DNA of 31,716 bases from Pseudozyma flocculosa PF-1. Taxonomy: Eukaryota > Basidiomycota > Ustilaginomycetes > Ustilaginales > Ustilaginaceae. The notes under the pieces are model-generated. The model was not told where the DNA came from. It made no database searches and was given only the letters and a program-made list of their open reading frames with translations. Each line of letters begins with the position of its first letter. The stretch's first letter is position 1. The DNA lies in the NCBI RefSeq assembly GCF_000417875.1, contig NW_006920889.1:28607-60322 (forward strand). The letters are read 5' to 3'. Position numbers and translations under genes: made by a program. Shown one piece after another: positions 21,969 to 30,240 of this stretch.

Positions 21969-22158
21969 TCAACTCACACCCACCTCGAGCCTCTACCTCG
22001 GTCGATTCGTCCACGCCGCTCTCGCCATCGTCGTTGAGGCACGAGATGGCATACAACGCGCCCCGATAGTGGTGGCAAGCAGGATGACTTTTGGGATTCC
22101 ACACGGTGCGCGAGCCGACCGACCGAACCGATCCAGGGCGGACCGGACGGGACCGTGT

Positions 22159-22190
22159 CGAAGCGAAGCGAAGCGAAACGAAGCGCAGCG
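22159..22190 (+). repeat. CGAAG-type pentanucleotide repeat
   Basis: Five to six CGAAG/CGAAA units lie about 45 bases beyond the proposed lectin stop codon, in the shared 3' region. Confidence 0.8.
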
Positions 22191-22232
22191 AGTCTGTGCG
22201 CACGGCCAGCGTCCGAGTGCTCTGCCGCAGAG

Positions 22233-23393
22233 CTAGAACCGTTTCGCCTGGAATCGACGACCGAGGGCAGGTCCGAAAAACAAGGGCGCGGGCGGGGGAG
22301 GGGGATGGAAAAAGGAGGCCGGGCGGCGTCAGTCGGGGGATCCAACGCGATGCAGGTCAAGTCTGGTTCGGGGCGCGATGCTCACGTTTTGCCGCTTCTG
22401 GTACTTGAGGCCCACGAGGACGAGGGCGGCGATGACGGCGAGGACGAGGCCCCACTTGACCAGGGTGAAGGCGAAGCCAAAGAGGCCCGCAAAGAAGCCG
22501 CCGATGCTGAAGCCGGACCCTGCACCGCCGGCCGCCGAGGGGTCCGGGGTGAAAAAGTGCTTTGCCTTGAAGGCGGCGAGCTCCTCTGCGTTCTTGGGCT
22601 TAAACATGATGTTGGACGTCTGGATCGAGCCAATCTCGTGGGCGTCGCTGACGTCGCCCGTGAGGGCCGTGAAGCCGAGGTACGGGTTGAGGGGCAGCGT
22701 GATGTTGTCGACCTTGAAGCACATGTCCCAGTGATCCCACTCGTCGTGCTGGATCTCGAGCGAGGTATAGACGTTTTTGATGTGGGTGAACTTGGCGCGC
22801 GTGGCCACTTTGGTGCGGCGGAAGTCGATTGAGCAGCCGGCCACCTCCTGGCGTGCGCCGTCGCGGGCGTTTTCGTAGGCCTCGACGCCGTTTCCGTTCA
22901 TGACCGAGATGCGCGGGAAGTGGTAGGGGTGGCGGGCGTTTGGGTAGGTGTCGAAGAAGATGCCGAGGCCGGTAAAGTAGTTCATGCTGCCAAAGACGGG
23001 GCCGGGCTTGGCGCGCTCCTGGGTGAGCCACATGGCCATGCCGTCGCCGGCGAGGTTGTTGGAGTGGCCGTCGACGTTGAGCTCGACGATGATCTCCATG
23101 CTCTCCGCGGTGATGGGGAGGCGCGACCAGAACCAGCCCATCTCGTGCGGGCGGTCCTGGGTGAGGCGGATCGACTTGGTCGTGTCGATGATGGTGTCGC
23201 CGCCAAAGTCCCAGAACTTGTTCTGCAGGTTGCTGTCGACGTAGGGGGCGTAGACGGTGTGGGTGCGGAGGGGCACAATGGCCTCGGAGTCCATCTCACG
23301 CTGCTGGATCTTTTTCTGCTGCGCCCAGGCCGACTGAGAGGCGACGGCGAGCAGGAGCGCCACGAGGGCGTAGAGCGTGGCGAGCGACTTCAT
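22233..23393 (-). CDS. L-type (legume-like) lectin, VIP36/ERGIC-53 type
   Basis: These type I membrane lectins bind high-mannose glycans on cargo and cycle through the early secretory pathway. The start at 23393 gives a signal peptide (hydrophobic core, SAWA cleavage near residue 24). The lectin domain follows, with FWDFGGDTIIDTTKSIRLT, GWFWSRLPI, the GDGMAMWLT strand, GLGIFFDTYPN (metal/sugar-binding Asp), the Cys pair GCSIDFR and DMCFKV, and NPYLGFTALTGD. One membrane helix (WGLVLAVIAALVLVGL) lies near the C-terminus. Exon 1 is 23393..22386. A 138-nt GTGAGC...CAG intron with a CTGAC box leads to a 15-nt exon (22247..22233) adding AKRF and a stop, so the tail is KYQKRQNAKRF, 340 aa. Reading through instead stops at 22329 with an unrelated 18-residue end (354 aa). 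The spliced end is preferred because KRF resembles the KRFY tail of VIP36. Confidence 0.88.
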
Positions 23394-25328
23394 GGCGGGG
23401 GCGACAGGGGAGCGACGGCGGCGGCGAGTGTGATAGCTGTAGCGTTGCTGACCTTTGATCTGGAGCGACGTAATCTGGCAGGGCGAGATGGACAAAGGGA
23501 CAGGAGCCTCCAGGGCTAAGAGATGCGAGGGACGGCGGTGACGATAAACGACGACGACGACGACGACGGCGAGGACGAATGGACGACGAGGTGCTTGGGC
23601 TGCGCCAGGCTGCTTGCACAGCGAGCGGTGAGGACGAGGCGAGCGAGGGCGAGGACGAGGGCGGAAGCAAGTGCGGCTTGATGGAGAGGAAGCAGGAGGT
23701 GTGGAAAGGCCGAACCAGGGTCGAGGTGGAACCTCCCGTCAGGCCGACGCCAAGCCACCCGCAGGCGAGCCCGTGCCCAAAGCGCCAGCAGGACAAGCTG
23801 GTTGCAGAAGCTCGGGGGGTGGGGGCGCGGGCGCTCGCCCTTCGGCACCGATCAAGGGACGTGCGAGTCCGATCGGGTGAAGTGCTGCCGATGCTATCCG
23901 ATAAAGACCTGGATCGGCCTAGTCCGGTGAGCAGGGCGGGATGAGGTCACTTGGCCTACCACTCTGGGCCTTTGCTCGTGGTGCCATGATGACGTGCGCC
24001 AAACCCTGTCCTCTGTCTGGCCTGCCGCTGCGCCCCCCTCCCTTCGCCCGCTCGCCCATGCCTGCCTGCCTGCTGTTTAAACTCGGAGCTGGGGATCGAA
24101 AGCAACAGGCAGGCTAGGCTAGGCCGGCGACTGGCCCTCGTCGCTGAAACCAGAAAGCAGGGCAGGCAGGCCCAGTTTGGCGGATGCCATCTGCCATGCC
24201 ATGGTTCGAGGCGCTTGTCTCAGCTCCCGGTCTAGAGAAGGCGGGTCGAGTCGAGTCAAGCCGCCACACGCCTACCCAACCGTAGGGGTCCGCCAGCAAG
24301 CAAGCAAGCTGAGGCAGCGGTGACTCTGAGCAAGAATCGGAGGGGCAGGCGATCCGATTCTTTCCGGCCAGGCGGACGGCGGACGGTGGGCGGCGAAGTC
24401 CAGGTGGCGCAGGGCTTTTGGTTTGCCGTTTCGAGGCACGCGGCAAAGGGCCGGTGGAAGAGAGGCCGCCGCCCGCCATCGAGGAACAGCCGCGGGCGAG
24501 AGGAGAGCCCTCGTCAGCAGGCCTGCCTGCCTGCCTGCAGCTTGCTTGCCTGCCTTCTCAGCCGGGCTGGGGCTGCGTTCTCTCTCAGTCTCTCTCTCGG
24601 TCAGTCGGCTCATGCTGCTTGCCGCCTGCCTGTGCCCGCTCTCTCTCTTCTCTCTCCCTCTGTCTTTGAGCGCAGCCACACGTTAGCCGTCTTGGCCTCC
24701 GCCTTCGCCTCGGCCTCCTTTTGTCGCCCGCGTTTGGAACCGCCATCGATTCGGTAGTTACAGTAGGCCCACTTCCCTCGCAATCCAACCCGACTCCAAC
24801 ACCATCTCACACACAGCCACCCTCTCCATCGCCACCGCTTGATCCCAACATCCGCCATCTTCATCCACTTCGACAGGCGCAACAGTCGCTCGCCACCCGT
24901 CACCCACCGCCATCCTCGAGCCAACGCCACATCGGGCGAAGCACCCGCAACCACCCCCGCACCGCCTTCACCCTCACCCGCCTCTTGACGCCCTTGCGAC
25001 GCCCTCGCCCAGCTTGAGCGACGCACCGCCTCAGCCCGCCCGATCCGACTCGTCGTCGAGCCTGAACCTCTTCCAAGCCCGCTCTTGATCTGTTCAGGCT
25101 CGCACCCCCCGCTCCGGCCCCGCTCGCCTCACCACTGCATCGACCTTCGACCTCGTTCGCCATTCTGCCGGTCACCTGCCCTCCCACGCAACCCTCCTGC
25201 ACCATTCTGCAACCCCCTTTCGCATTGTCGGCGCCCTTCCGCCTTCGCCTTGGACTCGCCTCCGCGCCGTCGTCATCCGCTTGATCACTTCGCCGGCCAC
25301 GCACCCCGGCACTCACACCATACCCGCC
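23394..25328. promoter_or_regulatory. 1.9 kb divergent spacer between the lectin and the FAD oxidoreductase
   Basis: This is the longest stretch without a gene. It lies between divergent start codons. The middle holds short GCCTGCCTGC and CAAGCAAGC repeats (about 24057-24075, 24294-24310, 24520-24555) and a TC tract (about 24575-24665). From about 24750 to the start it is C-rich and CACC-rich, like a long leader. Frames on both strands are low-complexity Arg/Pro/Ser without domains. I see no RNA gene or transposon ends. Confidence 0.5.
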
Positions 25329-28300
25329 ATGAGGCAGGATCCAAAGCTGCAGACCACCCCCTACGACATCCCCACTCACGCCTCCCTCAGCCCCGAAAAG
25401 CTCTCGGCCCAGACCGAGCGCTTCAAGGCCCTCAAGCTCGAGCTCGCCCGCGAGTTCCCCGGACAGCTTGCCGTGCGTGGCGAGGCCCTCTTTGCCCGCA
25501 GCGTGCGCATCTTCAACGATGCCGCTCCCCTCGGCGGCTGGCTCGTGGCCCTCCCCACCTCGGCCCACGACATCTCGACCCTGATCAAGTTCTGCCGCAG
25601 GCACTCGCTTTCGCCCTCGATCCGCTCCGGCGGCTTCGCCACCGCAGGCTGGGCCATCCAGGGCGAGCTCATCATCGACACCCGCCTCATGGACGACGTC
25701 AGGCTCACGCTTCCCAGGAAGCCTGCATTGGTGCCGCACGCCTCATCCTCTGATGCAGCAGCAGCGACAGGAGCGGAAGAAGCAGTTGCCGCCGGCACCT
25801 CGACGTCGCACCCGAGCATCGACGCCGCGGTCGACGGCGCCACCGTCACCTTCTCGACCGACTCGGTGGCAGACGTAGACACCGCCGCACACCGACAGAT
25901 CCACGACACCCGCGCCGCGACATTCACAGAGGATCTCTCACGCCTCCAGGCCAACGCCAACGGCCAGCAGGACGAGCACGGGAGGCGATTCTCGGGCGCC
26001 CGGGTGCGCAAGGCCGATGAGGCATTCACCGACGGACATCCCGATGGGGCCGTCGACGGCGGTTCTGCCTCGACGCAGAGGTCGCCGGCGCTCATCCGGC
26101 GCCGCACCGAGGATGTCGGCGCCAGCTCCGGTCAGACGCCTTTCTCGCAGCAGCAGGAGGGTGCTGGCTCCGGTTCGGCGATTGCGACCCTGATGCAAAA
26201 GGGTCCAAGCTGTGAGAGCGGCGCAGATGCCGACAGCGAGAGCTCTTCGGAGCGCTCGGGCGCCCATGACACGAGGCAGCCCTCGCCCAACGTGCCGGAC
26301 TCGCACCCTCGCGATCATGCCCAAGAGATTAGCACCGACGACACCTCCAACGGCTACATGACCGGCTCGGCCCCGCGCGATCAGGCGCTGAAGCTCGACC
26401 TTGGCAGGGACGGTGCCGGCAATCGGCCGCCCGTCACCTGGGTCGACCGCCAGATCCATCCGCGCGGCACCGGTTCCGCCTCCCCCAGCGGCTCCGGCAG
26501 CGGCTCCGGCTCTGGCTCCGGAAGCGGCAGCATGCACTCGTCGAACCAGGCGTCGAGCTCCACCTCGGTCCCACGATCCAACCATTCGCACAGCGACTCG
26601 GCCAAGGACTCGTTCCCGTTTACGAGCAACCCTTCGCCACGGTCGATGCTACAGCAGCCACGCCGGCCCTCGGACGATGTGTCTGGAGAGAGGTCCGCGA
26701 GTCCGATGGCGATTGATGGCAACAGCCCGCGTGCGGCGTCCCGCGCTGGTTCGGTTGCTGCTTCCAGCTCCGGGTCCTCGGGCCGGGGCCGGCAGGGCTC
26801 CTCTCAAAGCCAGACGCCGGACGACTGGGATCCCAACTCGAGCTACGAGCACAAGCGGTGGCAGAAGCACCATCGGCCCGAGGGCGCGCCCGGGGATCGA
26901 ATCAACCTGCCGGCTGGGGGCTTTGTGTGGCGCAGCGACGGCCAGGTGACGTCGAGCAACAACGTCGTGCCGGGCCAGCTGCCCTGGGACTCGGCGGCTT
27001 TTGCAGCCAGCCACGACAGCGTCAATCAGGGCCCATCGTACAACGTGCAGACCTCGGGCAAGCTCACGTTTGATCCGACGAGCCTCGACGTGCAGCCGCA
27101 TCAGCAGCACCAGCAGCAACAGTACCCGCCTTCGTTTGCCGCCAACAGCCTCGCGGACCTGCAGGATGCTTGGCCATCAAACATCTGGGCGCACAACGCC
27201 GAAGCTGCCAACGGCGGCGGTGGCGCTTCCGACGATGCCGAGCCGGGCCCGTCGTACGCCCGCTTCATGCCGTCGCCCCTGCACACGGGCAGCCGGATTT
27301 CGCCGACGATCCTGGAAAGCGACGCCGCCAACCCGTACAGCTTTGCCGGGCGGGCCACGGTGCCACCGTCCGCAGCTGCCGCCATCCTGCCGCCGGGCGT
27401 GTACGAGGACAAGTACGCGCTCGTCTCGCTAGGCCCTGGCGCGGGCATCCGAGGGCTCGACGCCTTTACGGACAAGGCCGGCCGGGAGGGCAGCTTTGCG
27501 GCCGATGAGGGCGACCCGGCCGCCCTTGACAAGGGCAAGCAGCGCATGGACGCCGCCCCGGCCAAGACGTTTGTCATCAACGGCGTGCCCTACCACGTGC
27601 CGGTGTCGGCCTACCCCGTGGGATCCAGTGAGTTGCCGGCCGCGCCTTCTGGACCTCGAGAGATGCTGTGCGGATCCGCTGACATGCGTCCGTGCGCTGC
27701 ATCCTCGACCCGAACCCACAGCTGCGATGACGACGGGCGGATTCGGATACCTCACTCGGGCCTACGGGCTGTCTCTGGACAATGTCGTCGAGGTCGAGAT
27801 GGTGCTCGCAGATGGTAGGATCGTCACGCTCAACGAGGACTCGAAGCATAAGTCCGACGAGGAGCGAGGTGAGCAGAGAGGCGCGATGCGCGGACGATAC
27901 GATGCGACACGGAAATGGCCGCTGACCGATGACATGCGTGCCTCCACTGCCTGGCCGTCGAACCCCCCTGCAGAGCTCTGGTGGGCGGTCCGTGGCGCCG
28001 CGCCCTGCTTTGGCGTCGTCTCGCGGATCGTGGCCAAAGCGTACCCGGTGCCGTCGGTCTACTCGGGCAACCTCATCTATCCGCTCAATCCGGCGACGGC
28101 GGGGTCGCTGATCCGGCACTGGCGCGACTGCCTCAAGGCCGGGCTGCCGAGGGCGTTCTACTCGAACCTGATCCTGACGGCGGGTCCGAGCAAGACGTCG
28201 CACGTCATTGTGATCCAGATCTGCTTCCTGGGCCCCAAGAGCGAGGGCGAGGCGCTGGTGCAGGCCATCAGCAGCTGGTCGGGCGAGCGTACGCTGCTCA

Positions 28301-28908
28301 AGGACGTCGAGGAGCGCAGCTTCCTCAACCAGCAGGACGGCGTGGCCAAGGTGCTCAAGGGCGGCTCGGGACGGCGCTGGATGATCCGGGGCGACCTGAT
28401 CAGCACCTTGACCGACGAGATGATTTCGCAGAGCGTCCGCAGCTTCCAGGGCCTGGGCAGCCGGGCCGTTTGGCTGTTTGAGCTGCTGGGCGGGGCGGTC
28501 GAGGACGTCGGGGAGGACGAGACGTGCATCTCTTCGGTGGCGCGCTCGGCCAAGTTTACCGTCGGGTCGCTGCAGCAGTGGAGCGGGCAGGCCGAGGATC
28601 AAAAGTGCATCCAGAGCGTCGAGCGCTGGCTGAGCGAGATTGTATCCAAGGTGAGCATCGGCGGTCCCTACCCGTGCTTCCTGGGTCGGTCGGAGCGCCT
28701 GGAGCGCGTGGTGGGCGCGTATGGACCGCGCAACTTCCGCCGCCTGATGCGGCTCAAGAAGCAAGTCGACCCGGACGGCCTCTTCCGCAATACCCTCGGT
28801 CACGGTTTCGTCCTCGGTGACCAGGAGGTCGAGGAGCTCCTCGCCGCCCTCGAGGCCAAGGAGAGGCAGCAGCTCGAACAGCAGCAGCGCGAGCAGCAGC
28901 GCCAGAAG

Positions 28909-28940
<32 letters not shown>

Positions 28941-29004
28941 CGACGATGTCGCCGCGTCCGCACCACCATCACCACCTGCCGATGCAGAGGCTATGGCGAC
29001 GTAG
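25329..29004 (+). CDS. FAD-binding PCMH/BBE-type oxidoreductase with a large disordered insertion
   Basis: This is a flavoprotein of the berberine-bridge/vanillyl-alcohol-oxidase fold; its substrate is unknown. Exons are 25329..27627, 27722..27868 and 27974..29004 (1158 aa). The FAD half starts with LGGWLVALPTSAHDISTLIKFCRRH, SIRSGGFATAGWAIQGELIIDTRLMDDV (to about residue 130) and resumes at YALVSLGPGAGIRGLDAF (about 694), GGFGYLTRAYGLSLDNVVEVEMVLADGRIV and ELWWAVRGAAPCFGVVSRI. The substrate half follows, and the BBE-like end has RLMRLKKQVDPDGLFRN. A Ser/Gly/Pro/Gln-rich insertion of about 560 residues separates the two parts of the FAD domain. The usual covalent-flavin His (RSGGH) is Phe here, and no Cys lies in the second Gly-rich turn. 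The C-terminal tail has a polyQ tract. Intron 2 (105 nt) leaves the frame open if retained. No signal peptide is obvious. Confidence 0.83.
28911..28939 (+). repeat. CAG repeat encoding polyglutamine
   Basis: About nine GCA/CAG units encode a Gln run in the C-terminal tail of the FAD oxidoreductase, after a Gln/Glu/Arg-rich helix-like stretch. Confidence 0.9.
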
Positions 29005-29215
29005 CGGATGGAGAGGAGCGCCCCGGCCTTGAGCCCGCCCCGCCCCAACAGGCTTGTAACAGTAGTAGCATAATCACATGTCAAAGGGAGGAACAAGAGC
29101 ATCCGGTGTGACCCACCACCATCATCTCCTTCCCTTGTACAACATTCCTCTGCCCCCGGTCAGCGTGGCAAACCCAAGCCGACCCTCGGCCTCGAGTTCG
29201 GAAACGGAAGCAGCC
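29005..29215. other. 3' region of the FAD oxidoreductase
   Basis: About 210 bases between the oxidoreductase stop and the tRNA terminator. No gene is seen. Confidence 0.5.
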
Positions 29216-29226
29216 AAAAAAAAAAA
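29216..29226 (-). terminator. RNA polymerase III terminator of tRNA-Leu
   Basis: Eleven A residues on the plus strand read as T11 on the minus strand, starting 8 bases after the 3' end of the tRNA. A T run of this length is a strong Pol III stop. Confidence 0.88.
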
Positions 29227-29233
29227 GAGATTG

Positions 29234-29338
29234 TGACAAGAGTGGGATTCGAACCCACGCCCGAAGATAGCAGAGCCCCTCGCTCAGTGCGAGGTATCTT
29301 CCTTAATGCTACGCCTTAGACCACTCGGCCATCTTGCC
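29234..29338 (-). tRNA. tRNA-Leu(AAG) with a 27-nt intron
   Basis: The gene reads 29338 to 29234. The acceptor stem GGCAAGA pairs with TCTTGTC, with discriminator A73 as expected for leucine. The D arm is GCC-GAGTGGTCTAA-GGC. The anticodon stem TAGCA/TGCTA closes a seven-base loop TTAAGGC with anticodon AAG. A 27-nt intron (29300..29274) lies one base 3' of the anticodon and holds a hairpin, CCTCGC-ACTGA-GCGAGG. The variable arm is short (TCTTCGGGC), and the T arm is GTGGG-TTCGAAT-CCCAC. A- and B-box promoters are intact (TGGCCGAGTGG; GGTTCGAATCC). The mature length is 78 nt before CCA addition, which is not encoded. It should read CUU, and CUC through inosine at position 34. Confidence 0.96.
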
Positions 29339-29340
29339 TC

Positions 29341-29350
29341 ATCACGTGAT
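29341..29350. promoter_or_regulatory. Palindromic ATCACGTGAT (E-box core) upstream of the tRNA
   Basis: A perfect 10-base palindrome with a CACGTG core begins 3 bases upstream of the tRNA 5' end and lies between the tRNA and the eIF2A gene. CACGTG is the site of fungal bHLH factors such as Cbf1; binding here is conjecture. Confidence 0.4.
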
Positions 29351-30240
29351 CTTGCCCTTCATGTGAATTCTTGAATGGAAAGGCGACTCGTGAGGGGGGG
29401 ACGGCACTGCAACTTGCTTCTCGTGCGGCTCAACGTGATCGGGGTGCGGGCGAGGATTTGTGGCTGGTGAGTCGGCGGGGCTGGAGGAACAGAAACCCTG
29501 GCGGAGGCGAGCGGCGGCGGCGAAGAGAGGCGAGGCGAGGGCCCATCCAAATTTCCAGCCTGCCTGGCCCTGGCCTTTGCCTGCCGGTCTGGCCTCGGGG
29601 GGGGGGGGCGGGCTTCCATCTGCCAGCCAGAGAGAGAGAGGCCTGCCTGCGCAGCACCAGTCGAGCCTGACGGGCGTTGGTGACCATCACCTTCCATTCC
29701 TTCGTATCCGTCTACTCTGCTGTAAACCCCTTCCGCCCCCGTCCCGGCGTCCGCTTCAGCTCCGTCTCTCGGCGTCTTCACACCCGCACACACCTGCGCT
29801 TGCGCCCGCCGTTCCCCTCTCTCTCTCTTCACCTCATCTCGACCGATTCTTTTGGAGAGAGGTTGTTGATCATCGCTCGACGACGCCGCTCCTGTTTGCT
29901 CGACGCAGCCACCACCGCTTCCGTCGTTCTAGCCGTCCGCTTGCATTGCCTGGCGCTTCGTCTCGCATCGACCACCAGCGTCGCTCAGCACCGACATAGC
30001 TCGCACCTCGCTGCTGCTGCTCTGACCACCACCGCCGCCGCCGCCGCCGCCGCCCCCAATATTGAGGAACGCCTTGACTGGTCCCTTCCTCTGCTTTCGA
30101 CGCAAAACTAGCATTTGCTTTTCTGCCTCCTACCCTCCAGGCCCCGATACCTTTCAGCCTTGCTCTTCGGCGAACAGGACTCGCATCCTACCCTGCACCA
30201 CCCTTCTTGCCTTGCCTCCGGTCACCGTCTCGCTCCCAAA
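29351..30240. promoter_or_regulatory. eIF2A promoter and leader region
   Basis: About 890 bases precede the eIF2A start. They include a G12 run (29597-29608), an AGAG run (about 29630-29640), then C/T-rich sequence from 29690 onward with a CCG repeat (about 30028-30055). The C/T-rich half is probably the leader. No protein gene is credible. Confidence 0.5.

Larger units (their letters stand above)
21889..22232. other. Convergent intergenic region between MED17 and the lectin gene
   Basis: This stretch lies between the MED17 stop and the proposed lectin stop. It contains a GACTC repeat (21925-21968) and a CGAAG repeat (22159-22190). No gene is seen. Confidence 0.55.

Noticed and set aside
22329..22385. 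Read-through lectin end (NVSIAPRTR...)
   Set aside because: It begins exactly at a GTGAGC donor, contains a branch box at its end, and gives a tail unlike the family; the spliced KRF end is preferred.
23394..25328. A possible gene or mobile element in the 1.9 kb spacer
   Set aside because: No domain, terminal repeat, target-site duplication or RNA fold was found; only short tetramer repeats and C/T-rich leader sequence.
27577..28803. 408-codon antisense frame over the oxidoreductase
   Set aside because: It is opposite the conserved substrate and FAD blocks and crosses both introns without any splice logic of its own.
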